Positions 26,342-35,588 of a stretch of 64,000 bases of DNA are shown in pieces. Within the stretch, counting starts at the first letter, position 1, and every line of letters starts with the position of its first letter. The notes under the pieces are model-generated. The model was not told the DNA's origin, did no database searches, and worked only from the letters and a program-made list of their open reading frames with translations. The stretch is from CAWAMR01 sp963783095 (GTDB taxonomy: Bacteria; Planctomycetota; Planctomycetia; Gemmatales; Gemmataceae): positions 186,001 to 250,000 of the forward strand of contig CAWAMR010000002.1 of NCBI GenBank assembly GCA_963783095.1. The letters run 5' to 3'. A program made the translations under genes and the position numbers.

Positions 26342-27094
26342 ATGCGCTCCAAATTTGCCGCCTACATTCTGTTGAGTTTCTCGGCCTGCACTGTTGCCCT
26401 GCTGGCAGGGTGCAAGTCTTCGAAGACCAAGTCGGATTCCGATGGAGGTTCGAACCTCATAAGCCGAGCGGAAGCAAAAAGCAAATCGATAAACAATCTG
26501 AAGCAAATGGCCCTCGCCATGCACAATTATGCATCGGCTTACCTCGACGTATTTCCATCAGCTGGTCAAAAGCCGGGGTCGAAGGAAAAACCCGAAGGAT
26601 TTCTAAGTCCGTTTGGCTGGCGCGTCGAGTGCCTGCCCTTTATTGAACAGAACAACCTCTATCAATTGGCGATGGAGCATCGACAAGATGGACTGTTGCC
26701 GTCCAGCGTAACTACCACTCCGGTGATGACCTATATCCACCCATCGAGCGACAACAGCAAATCATTGAAGACAAACTATCGAGTCTTTGTCGGCAACGGC
26801 GCAGCGTTCGAATACGGCAAGCGCATTAGCCTCTCCGATTTCAAGGATGGATTGGCCAACACGATCTTGATTGTTGAAGCGGCCGAACCGGTGGACTGGT
26901 GGAAAGTCGCGGAGCTGGAATATGACCCCAAGAAACCGCTGCCGAAACTGGGGGTCATTGAGGGCGGTTTTTGTGCAGCAATGGGAGATGGTTCAATTCG
27001 CTGGATTCCTTCCGACACCGATGAGAAACTGATCCGCGCCATGATTACCCGCAGCGGTGGGGAGAAGATTACACTTCCCGGTAGAACATACTGA
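26342..27094 (+). CDS. Lipoprotein with a DUF1559-like domain
   Basis: A 250-residue protein with a lipoprotein signal (YILLSFSACTVALLAGCKS). The mature region follows the DUF1559 pattern of planctomycete pseudopilin-like proteins: INNLKQMALAMHNYASAY, WRVECLPFIEQNNLYQL, KDGLANTILIVEAAEPVDWW, and the closing GGFCAAMGDGSIRWIPSD. Usual DUF1559 proteins start with a type-IV-pilin methylation signal; here this is replaced by a lipid anchor. It probably shares a promoter region with the following DUF2007 gene, 31 bases downstream. Function unknown. Confidence 0.85.
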   Translation: MRSKFAAYILLSFSACTVALLAGCKSSKTKSDSDGGSNLISRAEAKSKSINNLKQMALAMHNYASAYLDVFPSAGQKPGSKEKPEGFLSPFGWRVECLPFIEQNNLYQLAMEHRQDGLLPSSVTTTPVMTYIHPSSDNSKSLKTNYRVFVGNGAAFEYGKRISLSDFKDGLANTILIVEAAEPVDWWKVAELEYDPKKPLPKLGVIEGGFCAAMGDGSIRWIPSDTDEKLIRAMITRSGGEKITLPGRTY

Positions 27095-27125
27095 GTCATC
27101 GGAACGACCGTTTGGAGTTGGCTCG

Positions 27126-27698
27126 ATGTCCGAAAACCTCGTGACCGTCGGAACATTCTCGAACACCACAGAAGCTGCGTTGGTCGCCAATCGGCTGCGC
27201 GATGCGGATATTCTGGCGGTCATCAGCGATGATTTCATCGTGACCGCAGATTTCTTGCTTGGCAACGCGATTGGCTGGATCAAGGTGCAAGTGCCCGATG
27301 ACGCATTTGAGCGTGCGATGGATTTGCTGGAAGTGCCGGTTGAACCCGTTCCTGTCGAAGAAATCCCCTGGGATCAACCGAACGAAGAGGATGCCGATCT
27401 CGTTCCCGAAGAAAAAGAGAGGATCGAGGAAGAACGCCGTCAGCTTCCACCACCGGATGCGCCGGTGAGCGAGGACGAACTGTTGACCAACCGGGCCTAT
27501 CGAATTGCCATCGCCGGATTGCTGCTGTTTCCTCCGCTACCCCATTTCTTTGTGCTGTATCTTTTGCTCAAGATAGCATCTGGCGGTTCGGAACTTTCCG
27601 TGAGAGCTACGATCCGCTATTACGCTGCGCTTTTCATCTCGCTGGGAATGATCATGCTTGGACTGGTCACGTGGTCCATCATTCGATACAGCGATTGA
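27126..27698 (+). CDS. DUF2007-domain membrane protein
   Basis: About 190 residues. Residues 5-70 fit the DUF2007 (putative signal-transducing) pattern: LVTVGTFSNTTEAALVANRL, then DADILAVISDD and a closing VPDDAFERAMDLLE. A charged linker follows (EEKERIEEERRQLPPP), then two transmembrane helices (IAIAGLLLFPPLPHFFVLYL and YAALFISLGMIMLGLVTWSI). DUF2007 is a small GlnB-like ferredoxin fold thought to bind a ligand or partner. The start at 27126 is chosen because the domain begins immediately. The cytoplasmic domain plus membrane anchor suggests sensing or recruitment, but no target is visible. Confidence 0.82.
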   Translation: MSENLVTVGTFSNTTEAALVANRLRDADILAVISDDFIVTADFLLGNAIGWIKVQVPDDAFERAMDLLEVPVEPVPVEEIPWDQPNEEDADLVPEEKERIEEERRQLPPPDAPVSEDELLTNRAYRIAIAGLLLFPPLPHFFVLYLLLKIASGGSELSVRATIRYYAALFISLGMIMLGLVTWSIIRYSD

Positions 27699-28415
27699 TT
27701 GCTCGAGCGGTTCTGCTGCAGGACCATCAGTATTGCACCATGACCAAGAGGCTGGGCTGATGAAAAACCCCTCCCAAACGACTGATTTGGAGCAATCAAG
27801 CGTTTTCACTTTTGTTGCCGCTCGCCGAAGGCGAGCGGCAACAAAAGCCGGATGAAAGCCCATCGCCATTTTCATCAGCCCACCCGGAGGCCAACGCTGC
27901 TCGGCTCGCATTTGGGGCCTGCCAAGAAGGCGTTCCAAAAAATGCGAATTTTGTGATTTTCATCTGGCATCGGAAATCACCGTACCTAGAATCATCCTAC
28001 ATCGGTATCAAACCATTAAACAATCAATGTTTATATGTTGATTTGAGAATGCGTTTGCGACCAGTCGCCGAGACGATTTTGGAAATTCGGAGTCGGTCGA
28101 AGTTATGTGCAGGATGGGCTTGCGGTTATTTGCAGACCCAAAAACAAGGGGTTTTTGAGCGAAATTGGAAGATTCAGAAGCTTCCTCTTGTCTTTTGTTT
28201 CGACATTCCCATAATTTCGACGAGTCATCCTCTCATGCTCGCTCGATGAGTGCAAAAACCTAACCCGATCCATCAGTGACAGTTCGTTGTCGCAATGATG
28301 GGATTGGCCAAGGAAATTCCCACACTTCGATGGTGTCGGATCGGCCCTCTTTGCTTACGGTTCCGTTAGAGTTGCTTGGAACCAGGATGCTTCTTGAAGG
28401 GAGAGTTTTCAGAAA
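27699..28415. other. Gene-free 717 bases upstream of the respiratory cluster
   Basis: No credible gene. The open frame at 27812-28249 starts inside a palindrome and has no domain-like sequence. It holds the palindromic element at 27752-27887 and must contain the promoter of the large ACIII/oxidase cluster. I could not single out convincing promoter boxes. Confidence 0.55.
27752..27887. repeat. Nested palindromic element of about 135 bases
   Basis: An inner stem of 18 perfect pairs with a 3-base loop (27809-27826 and 27830-27847, CTTTTGTTGCCGCTCGCC and its complement) is enclosed by outer arms GGGCTGATGAAAA (about 27752-27766) and TTTTCATCAGCCC (27875-27887). The perfect stem without a following T-run suggests a repeat element rather than a simple terminator of the DUF2007 gene. 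Confidence 0.8.
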
Positions 28416-28736
28416 ATGCTTCCCGCGCCGGATTCATTGCCTCCAACGGATCCCGAATATCCAACCCTTCGGACAACATTCCCCACAGTTCGCGGTATCG
28501 CAGTAGCATCAATCGGTCTTGGCTTTTTCAGCATGATCGTGTTCTGGTGGTATCCCTTCGGCTTGATTCTCTCCACGGTTGGCCTGGTACTTGGATTGAC
28601 GAGCCTGGCGCTAAAAATCCGCGGCGGATACCACGGCGAAAACCTTGCCATTGTCGGAACCTGCTTCTGTGCGACCAGTTTCACGGTCATCATGATCCTG
28701 ACGCAGGGTCTGCGATTTGTGATGTGGGACCACTAG
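28416..28736 (+). CDS. Small membrane protein (DUF4190-like) leading the ACIII cluster
   Basis: A 106-residue protein with two or three transmembrane helices (GIAVASIGLGFFSMIVFWWY, FGLILSTVGLVLGLTSLALK, LAIVGTCFCATSFTVIMIL). The arrangement, helix-short loop-helix with a G-LG-ISLIALK-like pattern and a preceding proline-rich cytoplasmic tail, resembles DUF4190 proteins. It lies 82 bases upstream of actA on the same strand, so it may belong to the same transcript, though no link of this family to respiration is known to me. Confidence 0.68.
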   Translation: MLPAPDSLPPTDPEYPTLRTTFPTVRGIAVASIGLGFFSMIVFWWYPFGLILSTVGLVLGLTSLALKIRGGYHGENLAIVGTCFCATSFTVIMILTQGLRFVMWDH

Positions 28737-28817
28737 CCTTATATTTTGCCGGACCAGAATCGAGGCTCCTTGGGAGTCTTGGTAGTTCTCGCTCGATTGT
28801 TGGCCCTGGAGGTCGTA

Positions 28818-29516
28818 ATGCCCCAGATTTTTCCCAAGGCAGTCAATTCGATCACCAATATCCTGCTGGTGGGCGGGCCGCTCATGTTTGCCGCCACAGC
28901 TCTGGGTTTGGCGGCTTTCTACCGCTCCGGTTATGCAACCGGAAAGGAAGAGATTGTCGAGCAGCCGGTCCCCTTCAGTCACAAGCATCATGTTGGCGAA
29001 CTGGGCATCGATTGTCGCTACTGTCACAATTCGGTGGAGGTTTCCGGATATGCCGGCCTGCCTCCCACGAAGGTTTGCATGAACTGCCATCAACAGATTT
29101 GGACCGGCACCGAGATGCTGCAACCGATTCGCGAGAGTTTTCGACTCGAAAAACCAATCGTTTGGAAAAAGGTTCACAACCTTCCACACTACGCCTACTT
29201 CAACCATAGCATCCATATTGCCAAGGGTGTTGGCTGCGTCGAGTGCCACGGCCAGGTTGATGAGATGCCGTTGATGTTCCAGAGCAAGACCTTGCTCATG
29301 GAGTGGTGCGTCAGTTGCCATCGCCAGCCTGAAACGCATCTTCGGCCTCGTTCTGAGGTGTTCAGTATGACCTGGAAGCCGGGTCAAAAAGCACTGAATC
29401 CGAAAACCGGTGAAGAATACCCCACCGACCCAGCCGAGTTGGCGAAAACGCTCAAGGACAGCCACGGCGTCCGCGATGCAATGACCCTGACGAGTTGCTC
29501 GATCTGCCACCGATGA
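28818..29516 (+). CDS. actA: ACIII subunit ActA, pentahaem cytochrome c
   Basis: Membrane-anchored multihaem cytochrome c of Alternative Complex III, which oxidises quinol and passes electrons to a cytochrome c or oxidase. Five CxxCH haem sites are visible: CRYCH, CMNCH, CVECH, CVSCH and CSICH. Extra histidines near HKHHVGE, HYAYFNHSIHIA can serve as sixth ligands. One N-terminal transmembrane helix (NILLVGGPLMFAATALGLAA) anchors it. The ATG at 28818 (PQIFPKAVNS) is preferred to 28746 because the leading residues of the longer form are not family-like. The length of about 232 residues is typical. Start of an unbroken actABCDEF run. Confidence 0.94.
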   Translation: MPQIFPKAVNSITNILLVGGPLMFAATALGLAAFYRSGYATGKEEIVEQPVPFSHKHHVGELGIDCRYCHNSVEVSGYAGLPPTKVCMNCHQQIWTGTEMLQPIRESFRLEKPIVWKKVHNLPHYAYFNHSIHIAKGVGCVECHGQVDEMPLMFQSKTLLMEWCVSCHRQPETHLRPRSEVFSMTWKPGQKALNPKTGEEYPTDPAELAKTLKDSHGVRDAMTLTSCSICHR

Positions 29517-29529
29517 TGTGAGGTAAGTC

Positions 29530-32500
29530 ATGGCCGGCGAAATAAATACATTACGGCAGCAGTCCGATTCGACGGAGGTTCCAGAGTTCTGGCAAGCTCC
29601 CGAAGAATTGGCACATACCGAGGAATTCCGGGCGATGATGGCCCGTGAATTTCCCGACGATGCCGATACGTGGACCAACCCGGTCACGCGCCGACAGTTC
29701 ATGACGCTGATGGCTGCTTCGGTATCCCTGGCCGGCATGAACGGCTGCTCGCCTCGCCCCGCACCCCAACGAAACATTCTTCCCTATACGACGATCCCGG
29801 ATGGAATGCTTCCGGGCACGCCGATGTTCTTCGCCAGCGCCACGCTGCTGGGTGGTGTGGCCACCGGAGTGCTCGTCAAGAGTCATGAAGGCCGGCCCGT
29901 CAAGGTGGAAGGCAATCCCAGCCATCCGGGTTGCCGAAACCCCAAAGACTCAAACCCCAGAGACCCCCTGAACCTGGCCGGGACCGATATTTTTTCGCAG
30001 GCGGCGATCCTCAGTCTGTATGACCCGGATCGCTCCCAATCGCGAACCTACCTCGGTGAATCGCGGACATGGGAAGAGGCCATCTCCATCCTTCGAGTCG
30101 CTCTGGAAAAACATCGTGCCAAAGGTGGTGAAGGCGTTCGGATTCTGACAGAAACCGTTACTTCCCCATCTCTTGCCGACCAACTCAACAAACTCCGGAC
30201 CAAATACCCCAAAGCCGAGTGGGTTCAATATGAACCCGGAACCCGCGACAATGTTCGTGTCGGGTTGCATCGGGCGCTCGGGCAGAATGTCACCGCGATT
30301 TACGACTACATTCAGGCCAATGTCGTTCTGGCTCTGGATGCCGACTTTTTGACGAGCGGGCCGGGTGCCGTTCGCTATGCCCGCGACTTTGCCGCTCGCC
30401 GGCGCGTTCGGGCCGCCCAGTCCGATGGCGGAGCGCCCGCCCAGATGAATCGCCTCTATTCCGTAGAGCCGATGCTGACTCCGACCGGGGCCTCAGCTGA
30501 CCATCGTTTGCCCTTGAAAGGTGCCGAGATCGAGGAGTTTGCTCGTTCTCTATTGGCGGAACTCAAATCGCCGGGAACGGCAACCCTGGCGAAGGCCTGG
30601 ATTAAGCCTCTTGCCGAAGACCTCAAGAAGAACAAGGGCAAGAGTATTGTGGTGGCAGGCGATCAACAGCCAGCTGCCGTTCATGTTCTCGTTCATCAGA
30701 TTAACGAACTGCTTCAAAACATCGGCAAGACGGTGCAGTACATCAAGTCGATCGAGGCTCGTCCGGAGAACCAGCTTGCCGGGTTCAAGCAACTCGTGGC
30801 GGACATGAACGCGGGCAAAGTTGAGTTGCTGTTCATTCTGGGCGGCAACCCGGTGTATTACTCCCCCGCCGATCTCGAGTTCGCGAAAGCTCTCGACAAG
30901 GTTCGACTTCGAGTACATGTCGGCGAATATGTGGATGAAACTGCAGTTAGATGTCACTGGCACATTCCTCTGGCGCACTTCTTTGAGGCCTGGAGTGATG
31001 CACGCGGCTACGACGGCACCGCGACCATTCTTCAGCCATTGATTGCTCCATTGTATGGTTCGCACAGCCTGATCGAGTTGCTCTTTGCTCTGACTGCCGA
31101 TCTGGATAACCCGAATTCCACGGGATTGGGGATATTGCAGGATTATTGGAAAAAATGGTACGAGAGCCATCCGCAGGAAGGAATCGATTTCGACCACTTT
31201 TGGCAGAACTCCCTCCGCGATGGCGTTGTTGCCGGTACCGCGCTGGAGGCCCCTGCGAAGGGTGAACTGCCTGGGGCAGCATCTCCCAATTCAACTCCCG
31301 TTCCCAAGGGGGAGATTGAGATCAACTTCCGCCTCGACCCGACCCTCTACGATGGGCGTTTCGCGAACAGCGGCTGGCTGCAAGAGTTGCCCAAACCTAT
31401 CACGAAGCTGACCTGGGACAATGCAGCCATACTCAGTCCGAAGACTGCTGCATCACTTGGTCTTACCGCTACTCCGCGCTGGACCGCAGGTGAACGCGGA
31501 CGCATGGAAGTCGATTATGTCATGTTGACGGTGATGGGCCGGCAGGTCAAAGCAGCTGCCTGGATTCAACCGGGCCATGTGGATAATTCGGTGACGGTTT
31601 ACCTGGGCAGTGGGCGCGAGAGTGCCGGCAAGGTCGGCAATAACACCGGCTTCAATGCTTACACGATCCGCAACAGCGATACACCCTGGATAACTGCTGC
31701 TCAAAAGCCTGAGAAGACGGGTGATACGACTTTCCTGGCCTGTACCCAGGGCCATTTCAATATGGAGAATCGCAAGCCCGTTCGCCGCATGACCAAAGAG
31801 GATTACGGCGATCCGAAGATTCTCGATCGGGAAATGGCCCCGCCCGCAGCCATCAGCGAGAGAGGGCTGATCAAGGAAAATGTTCCAGGCCCGAACGACA
31901 ACACCGATAAGAAAAACCATCCGCACGAACACGAGCATGACCACGATCATGACCACGATCACAGCCATGAACACGATTCGCGCATGATCCCGTTGACCGT
32001 GTATCCGGATATGAACAAGGGCCGGCGCTGGGCCATGGCGATCGATTTGACTTCGTGTATCGGCTGCCATTCCTGTATGATCGCTTGCCAGGCGGAGAAC
32101 AACATCCCGGTCATCGGCAAGCACGAGGTTACTCGTGGCCGGGAAATGCACTGGATTCGGGTCGATCGCTACTTCGAAGGAAATCCGGATGATTCCGAGG
32201 GGTTAAAGACTTACTTCCAGCCTGTCCCGTGCCAGCAGTGCGAGAAGGCTCCGTGCGAACTGGTTTGTCCGGTCGGGGCTACCACGCACAGCACGGATGG
32301 CCTCAACGACATGGTTTACAACCGTTGCGTCGGCACTCGATATTGCTCGAACAATTGTCCCTACAAAGTTCGCCGCTTCAATTTCTTCACCTTCGCGGAT
32401 TGGGCCACGGAGAGCCTGAAACTGGGACGAAATCCCGATGTTACCGTCCGCAGCAGAGGCGTGATGGAGAAGTGTACTTATTGCGTGCAGCGCATTCGGT

Positions 32501-32805
32501 CGGGAGAAATCGTGGCGGAACGTGAGGGCCGGCCCATAGCGGACGGTGAAATCGTCAGCGCATGCCAGGCTGCATGTCCCACCGGGGCGATCGTCTTCGG
32601 CGATCTTTCCGATATCCATTCCGAAAAAGAAATCACCAACCCGGCGACCGGGGTAAAGCACAAGGTCAAGGGAAGCGACGTCCGGCGTTGGAAGGGGGAA
32701 TCGACCAACTACGGCCTGCTCGCGGAGCTAAACACCATGCCGCGTACCAGCTATCTTGCAGCCCTGCGGAATCCGAACCCCGATATGCCGAAGGGAGGAG
32801 CGTGA
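29530..32805 (+). CDS. actB: ACIII subunit ActB, molybdopterin-oxidoreductase-like/ferredoxin fusion
   Basis: A 1091-residue peripheral subunit. Residues 53-73 carry a Tat-like signal (TRRQFMTLMAASVSLAGM) ending in a lipobox-like NGCS. The first 790 residues resemble the molybdopterin-oxidoreductase family but, as in other ActB proteins, show no obvious cofactor-binding cysteine. Residues from about 827 form the ferredoxin part with four cysteine clusters: CIGCHSCMIAC, CQQCEKAPCELVCP, CVGTRYCSNNCP and CTYCVQRI...CQAACPTGAI. These bind three or four FeS clusters. Between the two parts, at about residues 796-817, is an unusual histidine-rich linker (HPHEHEHDHDHDHDHSHEH). The frame is intact over 3.3 kb. 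It starts 13 bases after the actA stop. Confidence 0.95.
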   Translation: MAGEINTLRQQSDSTEVPEFWQAPEELAHTEEFRAMMAREFPDDADTWTNPVTRRQFMTLMAASVSLAGMNGCSPRPAPQRNILPYTTIPDGMLPGTPMFFASATLLGGVATGVLVKSHEGRPVKVEGNPSHPGCRNPKDSNPRDPLNLAGTDIFSQAAILSLYDPDRSQSRTYLGESRTWEEAISILRVALEKHRAKGGEGVRILTETVTSPSLADQLNKLRTKYPKAEWVQYEPGTRDNVRVGLHRALGQNVTAIYDYIQANVVLALDADFLTSGPGAVRYARDFAARRRVRAAQSDGGAPAQMNRLYSVEPMLTPTGASADHRLPLKGAEIEEFARSLLAELKSPGTATLAKAWIKPLAEDLKKNKGKSIVVAGDQQPAAVHVLVHQINELLQNIGKTVQYIKSIEARPENQLAGFKQLVADMNAGKVELLFILGGNPVYYSPADLEFAKALDKVRLRVHVGEYVDETAVRCHWHIPLAHFFEAWSDARGYDGTATILQPLIAPLYGSHSLIELLFALTADLDNPNSTGLGILQDYWKKWYESHPQEGIDFDHFWQNSLRDGVVAGTALEAPAKGELPGAASPNSTPVPKGEIEINFRLDPTLYDGRFANSGWLQELPKPITKLTWDNAAILSPKTAASLGLTATPRWTAGERGRMEVDYVMLTVMGRQVKAAAWIQPGHVDNSVTVYLGSGRESAGKVGNNTGFNAYTIRNSDTPWITAAQKPEKTGDTTFLACTQGHFNMENRKPVRRMTKEDYGDPKILDREMAPPAAISERGLIKENVPGPNDNTDKKNHPHEHEHDHDHDHDHSHEHDSRMIPLTVYPDMNKGRRWAMAIDLTSCIGCHSCMIACQAENNIPVIGKHEVTRGREMHWIRVDRYFEGNPDDSEGLKTYFQPVPCQQCEKAPCELVCPVGATTHSTDGLNDMVYNRCVGTRYCSNNCPYKVRRFNFFTFADWATESLKLGRNPDVTVRSRGVMEKCTYCVQRIRSGEIVAEREGRPIADGEIVSACQAACPTGAIVFGDLSDIHSEKEITNPATGVKHKVKGSDVRRWKGESTNYGLLAELNTMPRTSYLAALRNPNPDMPKGGA

Positions 32806-32806
32806 G

Positions 32807-34207
32807 ATGGCGGATGCGAATGCCTCCCTGACGATCATGGATCCGTTGATTGAAGGCAAACAGGATCTTGCGGTCGTCGGCTCGAACATCGGCGACTATA
32901 TTCTCGATCAGCCCAAGCAGCCGGTCCAGTGGTGGTTCTTTTTCGCGGTTGGCTTCGTGTTGCTGACGGTGTTGCTTTACGCCATCAGTTACCTGTTCAT
33001 CATGGGCGTTGGTATCTGGGGTTTGAACGTCCCGGTTGCCTGGGGCTTCGCCATCATCAATTTCGTGTGGTGGATCGGTATCGGTCACGCCGGCACGTTG
33101 ATCTCCGCGATTCTGTTGCTGTTGCACCAGAAATGGCGAACTTCGATCAACCGATTCTCGGAAACGATGACGATGTTCGCCGTGATGTGCGCGGGTCTGT
33201 TTCCGCTGATTCACATGGGTCGGCCCTGGTTCTTTTACTGGCTGTTTCCGTTCCCGAACGTCGCCGGTGTTTGGCCGCAGTTCCGTAGTCCGCTCGTTTG
33301 GGACGTGTTCGCGGTAACAACGTATTTCACCATCTCGATCGTGTTTTGGTATGTGGGGATGATCCCCGATCTTGCCTCGCTTCGAGACAAAGCCACGAAT
33401 CGGCTTCAGCGCGTGCTGTATGGTATTTTCGCGCTGGGCTGGCGCGGCTCCGCGGTCCACTGGCGAAGGTATGAAAAGGTCTACTTGATCCTGGCCGGTA
33501 TTGGCACACCACTGGTGTTCTCAGTACATACGGTGGTGTCGTTCGACTTTGCGGTGGCGATCGTCCCGCTTTGGCATGCGACGATCTTCCCGCCGTTCTT
33601 CGTTGCCGGTGCTATTTTCTCTGGGTTCGCGATGGTCATCGTGTTGGCGATCCCGCTGCGTAAATATTACCCGTTGATTGCCAACTACGTCACGCGCAAG
33701 CATCTCGATTACGCATCTCAGGTCATGCTGGGAACGGGCATGCTGGTCTGTTTCGGTTATGCCTGCGAAGTGTGGATGGGGTGGTACGGTCATAGTATTT
33801 ACGAGCGGGACACCACCTGGCAGCGCATGTTCGGCCCCTACGGCTGGTCCTACTGGTGCCTCATCACCTGTAATTTTGTTATTCCTCAGTTGTTGTGGTC
33901 GCGAAAGATACGCCACAATGATCTGGCTCTCATGCTGATTTCGATCGTTGTTCTTATCGGCATGTGGTTCGAGCGTTACGTGATCGTCATCACACTGACT
34001 CGAGAGTACTTGCCCTCGATGTGGGGCCGGTACACGCCGACGATCTGGGACTGGGCAACCATGTTTGGTTCGCTGGGTCTGTTCTTGACGCTGTTCATGC
34101 TGTTCCTGCGCTTCCTGCCGATGATCTCGATCATGGAAATGCGAGAATTGTTGCCGAAGGAAGAAGGCGGGCGCGAAGGGCATTCGATCCTGGAGAACGC
34201 ACCATGA
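32807..34207 (+). CDS. actC: ACIII subunit ActC, NrfD/PsrC-like quinol-binding membrane protein
   Basis: Polytopic membrane protein of about 466 residues and ten helices, homologous to NrfD/PsrC, expected to hold a quinol site. Representative segments: WWFFFAVGFVLLTVLLYAIS, FAIINFVWWIGIGHAGTLIS, PLIHMGRPWFFYWLFPFPN, FDVWDVFAVTTYF-like segment and FVIPQLLWSRKIRHNDLAL. ACIII hallmarks GHAGTLISAILLL and HMGRPWFFYW are present. GAGG ends two bases before the ATG at 32807, and the actB stop overlaps this start region. The actD ATG overlaps its TGA. Confidence 0.95.
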   Translation: MADANASLTIMDPLIEGKQDLAVVGSNIGDYILDQPKQPVQWWFFFAVGFVLLTVLLYAISYLFIMGVGIWGLNVPVAWGFAIINFVWWIGIGHAGTLISAILLLLHQKWRTSINRFSETMTMFAVMCAGLFPLIHMGRPWFFYWLFPFPNVAGVWPQFRSPLVWDVFAVTTYFTISIVFWYVGMIPDLASLRDKATNRLQRVLYGIFALGWRGSAVHWRRYEKVYLILAGIGTPLVFSVHTVVSFDFAVAIVPLWHATIFPPFFVAGAIFSGFAMVIVLAIPLRKYYPLIANYVTRKHLDYASQVMLGTGMLVCFGYACEVWMGWYGHSIYERDTTWQRMFGPYGWSYWCLITCNFVIPQLLWSRKIRHNDLALMLISIVVLIGMWFERYVIVITLTREYLPSMWGRYTPTIWDWATMFGSLGLFLTLFMLFLRFLPMISIMEMRELLPKEEGGREGHSILENAP

Positions 34208-34755
34208 GCTCACACGGATCCAAGGAGCCAAAGATCTACGGATTGCTGGCCGAATTCGATACCGCAGACAAGTTGGTGGACGCCGCGAGGAAGACCACCG
34301 ATGCCGGTTATCGACATTTGGATTGCTACTCTCCCTATCCGATCGGGGAGGTGGCCGATGCCATGCGTTACAAGAAATCGGAAATGGGTGCGGTGCTGTT
34401 CATCGGCGGCCTGACTGGAGCCACGGCCGGCTTCATCATGGAGTATTTCCTGGGTGCTTACGATTATCCGGTGAATATCGGCGGCAGACCCTTTCTAAGC
34501 TGGCCCTCCTTCATTCCGATCACGTTCGAGATGATGGTGTTGACCACCGGGTTGTCGGGATTGTTCTCGTTGCTGGCGTTGTGCTTCTTGCCGCGGCTGA
34601 ACCACCCGCTGTTCAATGTTCCCGCGTTCGATCGGGCCAGTTGCGATCGATTCTTCCTGTGCATTGAAGCGGCGGATGCCAAGTTCGATTCGGCCGCGAC
34701 GCGAGATTTCCTGGCCGGCATGCAGCCGATTAGTTTGACGGAGGTGCCCGAATGA
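34204..34755 (+). CDS. actD: ACIII subunit ActD (DUF3341)
   Basis: Integral membrane subunit of about 183 residues with a cytoplasmic N-terminal domain (IYGLLAEFDTADKLVDAARK, HLDCYSPYPIGEVADAM) and two transmembrane helices (GAVLFIGGLTGATAGFIMEY, MMVLTTGLSGLFSLLALCFL). The phrases YSPYPI, YPVNIGGRP and SWPSFIPITFE are typical of DUF3341/ActD. ATGA overlap with actC (34204-34207) shows translational coupling; actE starts four bases before its end. Its role in ACIII is structural. Confidence 0.95.
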   Translation: MSSHGSKEPKIYGLLAEFDTADKLVDAARKTTDAGYRHLDCYSPYPIGEVADAMRYKKSEMGAVLFIGGLTGATAGFIMEYFLGAYDYPVNIGGRPFLSWPSFIPITFEMMVLTTGLSGLFSLLALCFLPRLNHPLFNVPAFDRASCDRFFLCIEAADAKFDSAATRDFLAGMQPISLTEVPE

Positions 34756-35588
34756 ACCAGCCAGACGTTCGCATAACCTGGTTTCGGCGCGGCTATATAC
34801 TGGCGATCGGGCTTGGTTTCACGGTTGTCGCGGCCTGCCAGCAGAAGATGGCACAGGCTCCTTATTTTCGCGCTAATGAAGAGAGTTCGTTCTTCCCCGA
34901 TGGGCGTTCAGCCCGGCCCCTGGAAGCGGGAACCGTGGCGCGTAACCAGCTTGCCCCGGATAGCCCGTTGATGAGCGGCTTGAACTGGGAGTTCATCCGG
35001 AAACAGGCGGCAGAAGCGAAAGCGAACAAGAAAGAACCGGAGGCGAAAGCCGACAATGCACCGCCGGAGCCCGCCTTGCTCGGCGCGCCCAAAGATGTCA
35101 AAAGCTTTGTTGATGCTTTCCCGTTTGATTTGAAGGAAGATGATCTTCGGCGCGGACTGGAGCGCTACACGATTTTTTGCACTCCCTGCCACGGGGCGCT
35201 CGGCGATGGTCATGGGAAAGTTGTCGAGCGCGGCTTTCTGAGGCCTACCGCCTATTATCCTCTCCACGACAAGGAGGGAAAGCTTCTGGAGGGAACCGGT
35301 GTATCGCGCGGATTCGCGCGCTTCAGCGCCGATGACCCAAGACACAAGGGCGAAAAGCCGTTGCTTTTGGTCGATGCGCCGATCGGCTACTATTTTGAAA
35401 TCATCAGCAAAGGCTTTGGTGCCATGCCCGACCACGCAGCCCAGATTCCACCAGTGGATCGCTGGCGCATAGTGGCCTATGTTCGAGCCTTGCAGTTGAG
35501 CCAGCACCTGAGCGATAAGGATTTGTTGAAAGCAAACAAGAAAGCTCTGGATGAGGCAGGAGCAGGCGGGAGTACACACCATGAGTGA
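34752..35588 (+). CDS. actE: ACIII subunit ActE, monohaem cytochrome c
   Basis: Cytochrome c of about 278 residues. The N-terminus is a signal with lipoprotein character (ILAIGLGFTVVAACQQKMAQ), so it is likely membrane-attached and periplasmic. The single haem site is FCTPCHGALGDGHGKV, with the distal methionine probably in FGAMPDHAAQIPP. The family-typical region MAQAPYFR...FFPDGRSARPLEAGTVAR precedes it. A Lys/Glu/Ala-rich linker (AAEAKANKKEPEAKADNAPP) is inserted before the haem domain. It overlaps actD by four bases and actF by eight. Confidence 0.94.
   Translation: MNQPDVRITWFRRGYILAIGLGFTVVAACQQKMAQAPYFRANEESSFFPDGRSARPLEAGTVARNQLAPDSPLMSGLNWEFIRKQAAEAKANKKEPEAKADNAPPEPALLGAPKDVKSFVDAFPFDLKEDDLRRGLERYTIFCTPCHGALGDGHGKVVERGFLRPTAYYPLHDKEGKLLEGTGVSRGFARFSADDPRHKGEKPLLLVDAPIGYYFEIISKGFGAMPDHAAQIPPVDRWRIVAYVRALQLSQHLSDKDLLKANKKALDEAGAGGSTHHE

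Noticed and set aside
27812..28249. Open frame in the intergenic region before the ACIII cluster
   Set aside because: It starts within a palindrome, lacks a ribosome-binding site, and looks random.
28611..29777. 388-residue minus-strand open frame over actA
   Set aside because: It is the antisense shadow of a gene with five haem motifs; its composition has no protein-like features.
31453..32151. 232-residue minus-strand open frame over actB
   Set aside because: Antisense of the histidine-rich linker and ferredoxin region; no independent support.
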